DNA of 64,000 nucleotides, taken from contig WGMB01000002.1 of NCBI GenBank assembly GCA_016125275.1, positions 718,780-782,779 on the forward strand. Direction: 5' to 3'. The notes beneath the pieces were generated by a model. The model was not told the origin of the DNA, ran no database searches, and was given only the letters and a program-made list of their open reading frames with translations. Made by a program: the position numbers and the translations under genes. Position 1 is the first letter of the stretch. The number at the start of each line of letters is the position of its first letter. This document shows positions 29,540 through 37,808 of this stretch, piece by piece. The DNA is from Acidobacteriota bacterium (GTDB lineage Bacteria > Acidobacteriota > Terriglobia > Bryobacterales > UBA6623).

Positions 29540-30915
29540 GCCTTTTCCCGGCGCTCCCGCTCGAGCTGCGCGATGTGGTCGAAGCCGGCGTCGTCGAGCA
29601 CCCGCAGGTAAGTCATCATGCCCATCGTGGCGGCCGTCCAGCCCTGGCGCAGCCCGTGGTTGCGCGGCTCGTCGGCGTAGTCCTCATCCATGGGCATCCA
29701 CATATCCTGGGGAAAGCCCGGGGTGAGCCCGGCGTCCGGCGCCGGCGCGACCGTCGCGCCATGGTGGGCGTGCTCCGGCGGGTGGTGGGCGGAGTGATCC
29801 GTCGCGGGATTCGCGGCCTGCTCCGGGCGGGCGACCATGGTCGAAGTCGGCCGTTCGGCGTCGGCGGCCATCCCCAGGCCGCGGCCCAGGGCCGGACCGT
29901 TGTGGTCGGCCAGGGCGGCGCCGCCCACGATGCCCATGCCGTGCTCCATGCTGCCGCCAGAGATCATGCCGGCGCCGCCGTGGGACATCGGTCCGACCAT
30001 CGAGACCATCTGGTTCATACCGTGGTGCGGCAAGTGGCAGTGCAGCATCCAGTCGCCGGGGTTGGTCGCCTCGACCTCCACGGTGCGGACCTGCGCCACG
30101 CCCACCAGAGTGGTGTTGCCGCGAATCCAGGCCGTCTCGGGAACCCGGCCGCCCTCGGTGCCGGTCATCGTCCACTGGTAGCCGTGCAGATGCATCGGGT
30201 GGTGGTCCATGCCGAGGTTCACGAAGCGAAACCGCACGCGCTCGCCCACCCGGCAGACGGCCGGAATGATGTGCGGACCGGAGCGGCCGTTCATGGTCAG
30301 CCAGTTGAACTCCATCGACAGCGTGTTGGGCACGGTGTTGTTGGGCAGCAGCGCGAACTCCTGCAGGATGTAGCCGTAATCCCTGTCCACCGCCGGCAGG
30401 TAGTTCTGTTTGGGATGGATGATGAACCAGCCGATCATCCCGAACATCTGCTGCATGGCCATGTGGGAGTGGTAGAAGAACGAGCCGTGCTGGTGCAGGG
30501 TGAACTCGTAGGTGAACCGGCCGCCGGGCGGCACCGGATCTTGCGAGATGCCGGGCACGCCGTCCATCTCGATCGGCACCTCGAGGCCGTGCCAGTGCAC
30601 CGTCGTCATCTCGGGCAAACGGTTCTCGAAGACGATGCGGACGCGGTCGCCCTGGTGGACCTCGATGGTCGGTCCCGGCATGGAGCCGTTGTAGCCCCAC
30701 AGGTCCATCACGCGCCCCTTGACGAGCTCCACACGCACGGGTTCGGCGACCAGGTGGAACTCCTTGGCGCCGTCGACGACCTCGAAGGGCAGTTTGGGGA
30801 CGCCGGGAACCTCGACCGGGACGGGCGGAGGCTGCGCCCGCAGAACGTCGCGGCCGGCCCAAGCTCCGCCGCCCCAGGCGGCCAGCTTCCGAAAGAAGTC
30901 GCGTCGCTGTTTCAT
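29536..30915 (-). CDS. Multicopper oxidase (CopA-like)
   Basis: 459-aa periplasmic oxidase with Tat-like N-terminus (KQRRDFFRKLAAW). All copper motifs are present: HWHG 107-110, HSH 149-151, HHPMHLHG 238-245 and HCHLPHHGM 292-300. After the last site comes a Met/His/Pro-rich tail (SAHHPPEHAHHG, MWMPMDEDY, MGMMTYL) that could bind Cu(I). Probably oxidises Cu(I) or aromatic substrates for copper tolerance. AGAGG sits 6 bases before the ATG. The TolC-family gene follows with overlap. Confidence 0.93.
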   Translation of the reverse strand: MKQRRDFFRKLAAWGGGAWAGRDVLRAQPPPVPVEVPGVPKLPFEVVDGAKEFHLVAEPVRVELVKGRVMDLWGYNGSMPGPTIEVHQGDRVRIVFENRLPEMTTVHWHGLEVPIEMDGVPGISQDPVPPGGRFTYEFTLHQHGSFFYHSHMAMQQMFGMIGWFIIHPKQNYLPAVDRDYGYILQEFALLPNNTVPNTLSMEFNWLTMNGRSGPHIIPAVCRVGERVRFRFVNLGMDHHPMHLHGYQWTMTGTEGGRVPETAWIRGNTTLVGVAQVRTVEVEATNPGDWMLHCHLPHHGMNQMVSMVGPMSHGGAGMISGGSMEHGMGIVGGAALADHNGPALGRGLGMAADAERPTSTMVARPEQAANPATDHSAHHPPEHAHHGATVAPAPDAGLTPGFPQDMWMPMDEDYADEPRNHGLRQGWTAATMGMMTYLRVLDDAGFDHIAQLERERREKA

Positions 30916-30957
30916 CGCTCGCCTCTACTTTGGCGCCATTGCGGCTCGTCCAGGTAG

Positions 30958-32640
30958 TCAGCGCACGGTCACGGGCTTGCCCCGCAGGGCGAAGGCGGTG
31001 AAGAAGCCCGCGTCGAGCCCCTCGGCTGCGAAGGCCCCCCGCGCGGGCAGGCTCGCCAAGCCCACGAACAGCGCCGCCGTGGAGGAGACGCCGCTGCCGG
31101 CGCTGGCGGGAACGTTCGCCAGATAGTCGGCGTGGATCGTGAAGCGACCCGCGTCTGCAGGGGCCGTGCAAAACAGCGTGGAGGTCACGTTGTTGTTGTT
31201 ATTGGCCGCGTCGGAGCTGATCAGCAGGATGCGGACGTAGTCCGCGGCGGCATCGGCCGGCGTCCACTCGACGGTCAGCCCGGCGGAGCGGTCGACGGCG
31301 GAGCCCCCGCCCTGGATCGTCCAAGCCGGCGGCGCGGGCGTCTCCGCCCCGGCCTGAAAGGTCCCGACAGCCGCCGTTCCCTTGCCTTCGAGGGTGTAGC
31401 CGCCCGGCTCCAGATAGTGCTCTTGCGGGGAGCTGAACAGCGTCTCGTACAGCCCCGTGCCCGGCGTGGTGGTGAGAAAGCGCGAGCCGCCGGGCCCGCG
31501 CACGATGAGTTGCCCCGCGTCGAGCGGAGAGGAGAAGCGGAGGTCCGGGCCGACGTTGCGGATGCCGCCGGCGGAGTCCCGCTCGGTGTAGACGGCGCAG
31601 GAGCCCAGCGGCGGCAGCGAGAAGGCCGGGTTGAAGTGCCAGCCGCGCTGGTTGAGGGCCTCGAACGAGCCGGCGCCAGTGTCCTGCGTATCGCTGACCG
31701 AGCCGGCCTCGAAGAGCACGCGGGAGAGCAGCGCCAGGCCGATGCGATCGGCTCCGGCGGGCCCCACGTGCGGCGCCAGGGGATCGTCGCAGCGGCCTCC
31801 GTCCGCGTCGATCGAAAGCGTCGCGACGTTGCTGACCACGCCGCCGGCGACGCGAAACCAAAGCGGCGCGTAGCAGCCTTCGGAGGCGTCGGAGGGAACC
31901 TCGACGACGATCTGGTCCAAGCCGGCGAACTCAGGACTGCGGCCGGCGTAGAGCACATTGGTCGCCTTGGCTCCGCCGACAAAGACTTCGAGACCGGCCT
32001 GGGCGCTCAGGTCGACCACTGCACCGGCGTCGAGCGGCCGCAGGTTGTCCGCGCCGGCGATGGCGCCGAGCCCGGTGGCCCACAGCGTGATCACCTGCCC
32101 CGGCCGGGCGCTGCGCTCGGTGGAGTTGAGCGGTTGATCGGCGGCTGAGACGTAGTTGTTGGCGATGGCCGGCCCGCGGCCGGAGGCGTTTACGGTGAAC
32201 AGGCCCACGGCCGACGGCGCGATGGTGACGTCGACCGGCACCGAGTTGGCGTTGCCGTCGCGGTCATCGAAGCGGATGCGCAGAGTCGCCGGGCCGATGG
32301 GCGCGTTGGACGGCATGATGGCGTTGACCTGCGCTTCGCTGACGAACAAAGGGATGACGGCGATGTCCGGGAAGCCCGCCCGCGACACCGTAATCGTCAC
32401 CCCGCCCAGCGACGGCGACAGGGGGAACGTGGTCGCCTGCACGGCCGTGAGCGGACCCACGGCCTTGCCGAATACCGAGAAGATCGAGCCCTGCGCGATG
32501 GCGCCGCTGGCGAACTCCGGCGGCTGGTAGCTGGCGGCGTTGACGACGCTGCTGGAAACGAACACCGGGTGGGCTCGCGCATCGAAACAAAACCCCAGAA
32601 TCCACGCCGCGCACACCACCCCCGCCCAGGCCCTAACCAT
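30958..32640 (-). CDS. Secreted Solibacter C-terminal domain protein
   Basis: 560 aa with a signal peptide. Residues about 30-280 are a full Solibacter-type domain (TIGR03437 type): VVNAASYQPPEFASGAIAQG, SIFSVFGKAVGP, PGQVITLWATGLGA and VLYAGRSPEFAGLDQIVVEVP. The remaining part is a beta-rich region without a recognised domain. Here the domain is N-terminal, unlike the two other examples in the window. It ends 42 bases before the oxidase gene start, so they may share a transcript. Function unknown; likely cell surface. Confidence 0.8.
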   Translation of the reverse strand: MVRAWAGVVCAAWILGFCFDARAHPVFVSSSVVNAASYQPPEFASGAIAQGSIFSVFGKAVGPLTAVQATTFPLSPSLGGVTITVSRAGFPDIAVIPLFVSEAQVNAIMPSNAPIGPATLRIRFDDRDGNANSVPVDVTIAPSAVGLFTVNASGRGPAIANNYVSAADQPLNSTERSARPGQVITLWATGLGAIAGADNLRPLDAGAVVDLSAQAGLEVFVGGAKATNVLYAGRSPEFAGLDQIVVEVPSDASEGCYAPLWFRVAGGVVSNVATLSIDADGGRCDDPLAPHVGPAGADRIGLALLSRVLFEAGSVSDTQDTGAGSFEALNQRGWHFNPAFSLPPLGSCAVYTERDSAGGIRNVGPDLRFSSPLDAGQLIVRGPGGSRFLTTTPGTGLYETLFSSPQEHYLEPGGYTLEGKGTAAVGTFQAGAETPAPPAWTIQGGGSAVDRSAGLTVEWTPADAAADYVRILLISSDAANNNNNVTSTLFCTAPADAGRFTIHADYLANVPASAGSGVSSTAALFVGLASLPARGAFAAEGLDAGFFTAFALRGKPVTVR

Positions 32641-32691
32641 GCCTCTGATTCTACGAGGCCGTGCTATCCTCAGACCTTGGTCCGGCCTACA

Positions 32692-33285
32692 ATGCGGTTG
32701 CCAATCGCACTTTTTTCGCTCGCATTGCTACTGAATTCGCCGGTCCGAGGCCAACTGATCGAGGCTTCCGTGTATGGCGGATCGACTCGGGCTCACGGCG
32801 AGGATTTAGGGCGTTTCGGCTTCGCGCAGCAACCGATTACTCTCGAGAACGGCTTCAAGACGGGCGTGCGGCTGAGCCTCAACAGCGGTCCGCTGACCGG
32901 CCACGAGCTCAGCTACGGTTACGAGCGCTACAACCTGGAGATCGGCGGGCAGACCGAGTCGAAGGCGAGCGTGCAGCAGTTCTTCTACGACTTCGTGGTG
33001 CACTTTACGCCGCGCTCGGTTTCGATCCGTCCGTTCGTGCTGGCCGGCGCCGGCTACGCCAACTTTTCGCCCGGCGACGGTGGGGTTTTTGCCGGAGCGG
33101 GCGGAACCAACGAGTTCGGCGTGAACTTCGGCGGCGGGTTGAAGATCAAGATGCACCGCTTCTTCGGCATCCGCTTCGACGTCCGAGATCACTTGACGCG
33201 CAAACCGAACTTCCTGGATCTTTCCGGCCTCAGCGGTGGATTGCACCGCATGGAGTACTCCGCCGGCGCCTCGTTCCTGTTCTGA
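32692..33285 (+). CDS. Small outer-membrane beta-barrel protein
   Basis: 197 aa with a signal peptide (MRLPIALFSLALLLNSPVRG). It consists of alternating amphipathic strands with Gly/Tyr/Phe pattern and ends in SAGASFLF, the C-terminal Phe typical of outer-membrane barrels. It looks like an OmpA/OmpW-type eight-stranded barrel. The frame is open from 32569, but the signal peptide fixes the ATG at 32692; TATCCT at 32665-32670 is a possible -10. It diverges from the Solibacter-domain gene. Ligand unknown. Confidence 0.75.
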   Translation: MRLPIALFSLALLLNSPVRGQLIEASVYGGSTRAHGEDLGRFGFAQQPITLENGFKTGVRLSLNSGPLTGHELSYGYERYNLEIGGQTESKASVQQFFYDFVVHFTPRSVSIRPFVLAGAGYANFSPGDGGVFAGAGGTNEFGVNFGGGLKIKMHRFFGIRFDVRDHLTRKPNFLDLSGLSGGLHRMEYSAGASFLF

Positions 33286-33321
33286 GCCCCGCCCCGAAGG
33301 ATGCGCGGCGCGCGGATCGGC

Positions 33322-33327
33322 TACACT
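33322..33327 (+). promoter_or_regulatory. -10-like TACACT before the GDSL esterase gene
   Basis: TACACT ends 10 bases before the GTG at 33338, giving a leader of only about 4 bases. This supports the GTG choice and leaderless-type expression. No clear -35. Confidence 0.4.
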
Positions 33328-33337
33328 AGCCAACGCC

Positions 33338-34465
33338 GTGACCAGCCCCCTTACCCGCCGCTCCCTTCTCGCCGCCGCCGCTGCCGCTTGGGCCGCGCCG
33401 AGTCCGTCGTCCGCCGCCGCATCCGCTCTGGCGCCACGGCAGGCCGACGGCATCGACTGGTATGACGTCACCCAATGGGGCGTCGAAGGCAAGGGCTGGG
33501 ACGACACTGCGCGCTACTTCGACCGGCTGCCGGCCCGCGCCGAGAAGACCGTGCGCAAGGCGGTGTGGGACCTCAGCCGGCACTCCGCCGGCATGCTCGT
33601 CCGCTTCGAGACCGACGCGCCGGCCATCCACTGCCGTTACGACCTCTACCTCGACCGCATCGCCATGCCGCACATGCCGGCCACCGGCGTCAGCGGCATC
33701 GACCTCTACGCCCGCGACCGGACCGGGAGAGACCGCTGGCTGGGCGTCTCGAAACCGACCGAGAAGCACGTGATGGCGGCGCTGGCGGACCCGATCGACA
33801 AGCCTGTTCATGGGACTCGCCTCTACACGGCTTATCTGCCGCTGTACAACGGCGTGGACGCGCTGGAGATCGGCGTGCCGTCGGGCTCGGCGTTCCAGCC
33901 CGTGGCGCCGCGCAAGAAAGGGGCGATCCTGTTCTACGGCACCTCGATCATGCACGGCGCTTGCGCCTCGCGCCCCGGCATGTCGATCAGCGGCATCGTC
34001 GGCCGGCGTCTCGATCGGCCGGTCCTCAATCTGGGCTTTTCCGGCAACGGACAGCTCGAGATGGAGGTCGCCGAATTCTTGGCGGAGCTCGACCCGGCGG
34101 TCTACGCCATCGACTGTCTACCGAACCTGCAAGGCGAGCAGGTCGCGGAGAGGACCGAGCCGCTGGTGCGGCGGCTACGCGAAGCCCGCCCGAAGACCCC
34201 GATTCTGCTGGTGGAGGACCGTACCTACGCTTACGCCTGGCTACGCGAATCGGCCCGCAAACGCCACGAAGGCAGCCGCGCGGCCTTCCACAAGGCCTAT
34301 CAGAACCTGCTGCAGGCGGGCGTGAAGGGACTCGCCTATCTGCCCGGCGACGGCCTGCTGGGCCAAGACGACGAAGCCGCCACCGACGGCTCGCATCCGA
34401 ATGATCTGGGCATGACGCGGTACGCCGACGCCTACGTGAAGGCCCTGAATCCTCTGCTGGGGTAG
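33338..34465 (+). CDS. SGNH/GDSL hydrolase with GxDLY domain, Tat-exported
   Basis: 375 aa. The Tat-type signal TRRSLLAAAAAAW follows the GTG start. The N-terminal beta domain contains VSGIDLYARD, the GxDLY module. The C-terminal SGNH esterase domain has the nucleophile in FYGTSIMHG, a downstream LGFSGNGQLE block and the catalytic Asp/His in DGSHPNDLGM. It should remove acyl (often acetyl) groups from carbohydrate. The sialidase-like gene follows after 7 bases, so the pair probably acts on the same glycan. Confidence 0.88.
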   Translation: MTSPLTRRSLLAAAAAAWAAPSPSSAAASALAPRQADGIDWYDVTQWGVEGKGWDDTARYFDRLPARAEKTVRKAVWDLSRHSAGMLVRFETDAPAIHCRYDLYLDRIAMPHMPATGVSGIDLYARDRTGRDRWLGVSKPTEKHVMAALADPIDKPVHGTRLYTAYLPLYNGVDALEIGVPSGSAFQPVAPRKKGAILFYGTSIMHGACASRPGMSISGIVGRRLDRPVLNLGFSGNGQLEMEVAEFLAELDPAVYAIDCLPNLQGEQVAERTEPLVRRLREARPKTPILLVEDRTYAYAWLRESARKRHEGSRAAFHKAYQNLLQAGVKGLAYLPGDGLLGQDDEAATDGSHPNDLGMTRYADAYVKALNPLLG

Positions 34466-34472
34466 GCCGGCG

Positions 34473-36200
34473 ATGCGTTTGCCGGCGGCCCTGTTCCTGC
34501 TCGCGGCGTCGCTGGCCGCGCAGACGGGCTTTCGCGACCGCATGCGGGAGATTCCCGCCGACCGGAAGTTCACGGTCGCCGACCAGAGCGACTCGCCGGA
34601 GCCATCGCCCAACCCCAAGGGCTGGTACCACTCCGTGGCCGGCGTGGCGGCGACTGCCGAAGGTCTGGTGGCCGTCTACCGGCGCAGCGACAGCCACACC
34701 GCCGTCTCCACCGACATCATGGTCGCCTACTCGGCCGACGGCGGCCGAACCTGGACCGGCCATCACTCGATCTCCCACTTGGACGTCTGGCAAGATCAGG
34801 CCGTCTGGGTGGCACCTCAGCTCAGCCGCCTCCGGGACGGCCGCTTGGTCATCCTGGTCGATCGCGGACAGCGCCGATCGGGCGCCGATTGGCCGATGCT
34901 GGCGTCGTGGCAGAAACCCGGCCGCGGCATGTCCAACCATGTCTTTTGGAGCCACGACCAGGGCCGCACCTGGAAGGGGCCGTTCCAGATCGACGCAGTC
35001 GGCGGCGAACCCGGCTACATCGCCGAGCTCAGCGATGGGACCCTGCTGTACACGCGCACCGACTCCGCCGTGAGCGACAAGCTCTGGAACCCACCGCAGC
35101 CCTGGGGCGACATCTACTACAAGAACGCCGCCGTGCTCTCCGACGACGGCGGCTGGAGTTGGAAGCGCACGGCCTCGATCTCCGACAACCCGTTCCAGGG
35201 CGACTGTGAGGTCGGCATGGCGGAGGTCTCCCCCGGCCGGCTGCTGGCCGCCACCCGCATCGGCTTCAACAACGGCGGCTACGGCCAGCCGAGCCGGCTG
35301 ATCGAGAGCCGCGACGGCGGCCGGACCTGGCTGGAGGACGACGCGCGCTTGGCGCCGTTCTACGGCCAGCGCGTAGTGCTCGGCAAGCTCGCCTCCGGCA
35401 AGCTGCTGGCGACCTACCGCCATCGCTGGGGCGGTCCGGGGACGTATGCGCTCGTCTTCGACGCCGACGAACGCTTCGAGTTCCAGCCGTCGATCTACGT
35501 TTGGGACGAATCGCGCGTGCAGCTCGGCGCGGAGGCTCTGACCATCCACAGCGGCGAGGGACCGGCGGCGGCGGTCGATTATTCCCTCTACCCGGCCCAG
35601 GCGCCCGATTCAAGGGTGGAGGTCGAAGCCGAGCTGCGGGTGGAAGAGTCCGAAGCCAACGGCACGGCGATCAGCGCCGGCGCCTGGGTGCACATCCTGC
35701 CGGACAGGGTCTTTTTGGGGGACCGCCCGGAGAGCGGCTTCGCGCTCGACGCGACGAGTTGGCGGCGCTACCGAATCGTGCGCGACGAGGGCCGCCTGCG
35801 GATCTTCGTCGACGGCGAGAAGAAACTCGACGTGCCGGCGGCCGGGCTCGAAACGCGGTACGTGCATTTCGGCAACCGCACGGGCCGCTATCACCAGAAC
35901 CGCTCCCTCAGTCACTGGCGGTTCGTGCGCGCCCGGGTCGATAACGCCGAGGACTACTCGATCGACTGGTCCTGGACGCCGTCGAAAGGCTACCCGGACC
36001 AATTCCGCCGGAGTCGGGAAGTGTTGCTCGATCGCAGCGTGGACAGCGGCTATTCCTCCTGGACCCAGCTCCCGGACGGCCAGATCGTCATTCTCGACTA
36101 CACCAACGAAAGCCTGGAATCGGCCAGCTCTCCCTCCGGCCCCCAGACTTGGATCCGCGCTTACACAACCACGGAAACCTGGTTAACGGATGGCCGGTAG
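34473..36200 (+). CDS. BNR-repeat exo-sialidase-like glycosidase
   Basis: 575-aa secreted protein (signal MRLPAALFLLAASLAAQ). Four Asp-box/BNR motifs are visible: SADGGRTW, SHDQGRTW, SDDGGWSW and SRDGGRTW, the hallmark of six-bladed sialidase propellers. The region after about residue 345 (IHSGEGPAAAVDYSLYPAQ, FVDGEKKLDVPAAG) looks like an inserted lectin/concanavalin-like beta sandwich. The active-site Arg triad cannot be confirmed by eye, so another exo-glycosidase activity is possible. It shares an operon with the upstream esterase. Confidence 0.8.
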   Translation: MRLPAALFLLAASLAAQTGFRDRMREIPADRKFTVADQSDSPEPSPNPKGWYHSVAGVAATAEGLVAVYRRSDSHTAVSTDIMVAYSADGGRTWTGHHSISHLDVWQDQAVWVAPQLSRLRDGRLVILVDRGQRRSGADWPMLASWQKPGRGMSNHVFWSHDQGRTWKGPFQIDAVGGEPGYIAELSDGTLLYTRTDSAVSDKLWNPPQPWGDIYYKNAAVLSDDGGWSWKRTASISDNPFQGDCEVGMAEVSPGRLLAATRIGFNNGGYGQPSRLIESRDGGRTWLEDDARLAPFYGQRVVLGKLASGKLLATYRHRWGGPGTYALVFDADERFEFQPSIYVWDESRVQLGAEALTIHSGEGPAAAVDYSLYPAQAPDSRVEVEAELRVEESEANGTAISAGAWVHILPDRVFLGDRPESGFALDATSWRRYRIVRDEGRLRIFVDGEKKLDVPAAGLETRYVHFGNRTGRYHQNRSLSHWRFVRARVDNAEDYSIDWSWTPSKGYPDQFRRSREVLLDRSVDSGYSSWTQLPDGQIVILDYTNESLESASSPSGPQTWIRAYTTTETWLTDGR

Positions 36201-36249
36201 GGCGGCGCAGTCCCCCGCGATTTTTCTGGAAAGTTCGCCAAAACGGTTC

Positions 36250-36286
36250 TATACTTCCTCAGCTTTCCCGAACAATCCGTTTCGGG
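36250..36286 (+). promoter_or_regulatory. Possible promoter and hairpin before the CHRD gene
   Basis: TATACT (36250-36255) is a fair -10; no good -35 is seen. It is followed by CCCGAA (36267-36272) and TTCGGG (36281-36286), which can form a small hairpin in the leader of the gene starting at 36308. Confidence 0.35.
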
Positions 36287-36307
36287 GGTGAATGAGGTTT
36301 AGGAAAC

Positions 36308-36949
36308 ATGTGCAAACACTTTCTCGTTTTGGCGCTGTTCTCCAGCGCCCTTCCTCTTTGGTCCGCCACGGAGTTCCACCACTTCACGGCGATCATGTCC
36401 CCTTCGGCCGAGAATCCGGTCATCTCCGATAAGACGGGGGCCGGAGAGGCCGCCATCGGCATTCGGCTCGAGCGGGGGGCCGACGGAGCGATCACCGACG
36501 CGGTGATCGACTTCGACATCCAACTCTATCTGGGGCAGGCCGAGCAACTGGTCGCGATGCACATCCATCGGGCCGGTCCGGGCGCCAACGGTCCGATCGT
36601 GATCTCGTCGGGCGGACTCGATTTCTCCACCCCGGCCATCGACGCCGAAGCCGGCGACCTGCGGATCTTCAAACAACGGCTGGCCTCGATGGACCCCACG
36701 GTCCTGGAAGCCGTCGCCGGCATTCTGGCCAACCCCGGCGGCTACTACGTGAACATTCACTCCACGTCGAAGCGGTCCGGGCTCATTCGCGGACAACTTC
36801 AGAACAGCCCCGAGACGCTGATCTCGATGGCGACGCAACAGGGGGCTGACAACGGCGAGGCGATCGACACTCTGACCGAGCTGGCGATGACCCTGCGTAC
36901 GACAGTGAACAACATCGCCCGGCGCCTGGGCTTGGTCCCCGCGCCGTAG
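36308..36949 (+). CDS. CHRD-domain protein, secreted
   Basis: 213 aa with a signal peptide (MCKHFLVLALFSSALPLWS). The mature part matches the CHRD (chordin) domain: FTAIMSPSAENPVIS, a central AMHIHRAGPGANGPIV, and the closing GGYYVNIHSTSKRSGLIRGQL. Bacterial CHRD proteins are extracellular and of unknown function. The last 40 residues are an extra helical tail. It ends 6 bases before the convergent DJ-1 family gene. Confidence 0.9.
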   Translation: MCKHFLVLALFSSALPLWSATEFHHFTAIMSPSAENPVISDKTGAGEAAIGIRLERGADGAITDAVIDFDIQLYLGQAEQLVAMHIHRAGPGANGPIVISSGGLDFSTPAIDAEAGDLRIFKQRLASMDPTVLEAVAGILANPGGYYVNIHSTSKRSGLIRGQLQNSPETLISMATQQGADNGEAIDTLTELAMTLRTTVNNIARRLGLVPAP

Positions 36950-36955
36950 CCGCCC

Positions 36956-37576
36956 CTACTTCTTCTTGGACTTGGAGGCGCCGCCGAGGGCCTGAGCCAC
37001 CGGCGGCGCCGTCTTGGAAACCCCGCAGAACTCGTCGAGCATCGCCACGAAAACGGGCATGTAGAGGTGCTGGTCGTGCCAAGTCCGGCCGCTGACCAGG
37101 TTGCCGTCCCGCACGAGCCCCTCGTTGACGAAGCTCGCGCCCACGGCCTCTACATCGATCTGGCATTTGGGAACGGTCGCGATGCGGCGGTCGCGAATGA
37201 CGTCGGCCGCAGCCACCAACTCCGCTCCGTGGCAGACCGAGCAGACCGGCTTGCCGACCTCGAAGAAACTCTTCAGAGTCGCCATCAGGTGCTGATCGTA
37301 GCGGATGTACTCCGGCGCCCTGCCGCCTGTCAGGAACGCTCCCACGAACTGCACGGGGTCGATGTCGCGGAAAGCCAGCGTCGCCTGGATGTGGTAACCG
37401 GCGGTCTCACGGGTGATGTCCCAGCCGGGCGGGATCTCGTGCAGAACCATCTGGTACTGGCGCGCTTCCGGACCCGCCACGACGACTTCATACCCTCCTT
37501 CCTTGAGCCTGTAGTAGGCGTAGAGCGTGTCCATCACTTCCGCTGCGTCCCCGACGGGGAGTAGTACCTTGGCCAT
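36956..37576 (-). CDS. DJ-1/PfpI family protein
   Basis: 206-aa cytoplasmic protein with the DJ-1/PfpI alpha/beta fold. The nucleophile elbow VCSVCHGAEL places Cys115 next to His116. FLTGGRAPEY precedes it, as usual. Family members are glutathione-independent glyoxalases/deglycases, peptidases or chaperones; which one cannot be decided here. The C-terminus is Lys-rich (SKSKKK). It diverges from the beta-helix gene across a 232-base gap. Confidence 0.88.
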   Translation of the reverse strand: MAKVLLPVGDAAEVMDTLYAYYRLKEGGYEVVVAGPEARQYQMVLHEIPPGWDITRETAGYHIQATLAFRDIDPVQFVGAFLTGGRAPEYIRYDQHLMATLKSFFEVGKPVCSVCHGAELVAAADVIRDRRIATVPKCQIDVEAVGASFVNEGLVRDGNLVSGRTWHDQHLYMPVFVAMLDEFCGVSKTAPPVAQALGGASKSKKK

Positions 37577-37808
37577 GTCGCCGAAAGTGTGACGTTTCTA
37601 ACTGGTGGCGTCAAGGCGTGGGTAACCTTTTCTGGGGTTTTTGTTACAGGGTCGAAACGTAACGCGATTTACAGTTTTGCGGAGGCGCTCGACCAGCGGG
37701 CGATCGCCGGGAATGTGCGGGCGCGGGCGCCATATACTCGGGGAGAAGATTGCAGGCTCGCGCCCGCGAGCCGTCCGCGTCACAGGATCGATCCGGAAGC
37801 CCCCTGTC
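37577..37808. promoter_or_regulatory. Divergent intergenic region with promoter-like box and leader hairpin
   Basis: The longest gene-free stretch (232 bases), between the DJ-1 and beta-helix genes. TATACT at 37733-37738 is a plus-strand -10 candidate. A perfect 7-bp hairpin, GGCTCGC (37755-37761) with GCGAGCC (37766-37772), would lie in the leader. The left half is AT-richer than its surroundings (GGTAACC and GTTAC at 37619-37648). No reading frame with a recognisable product was found. Confidence 0.45.
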
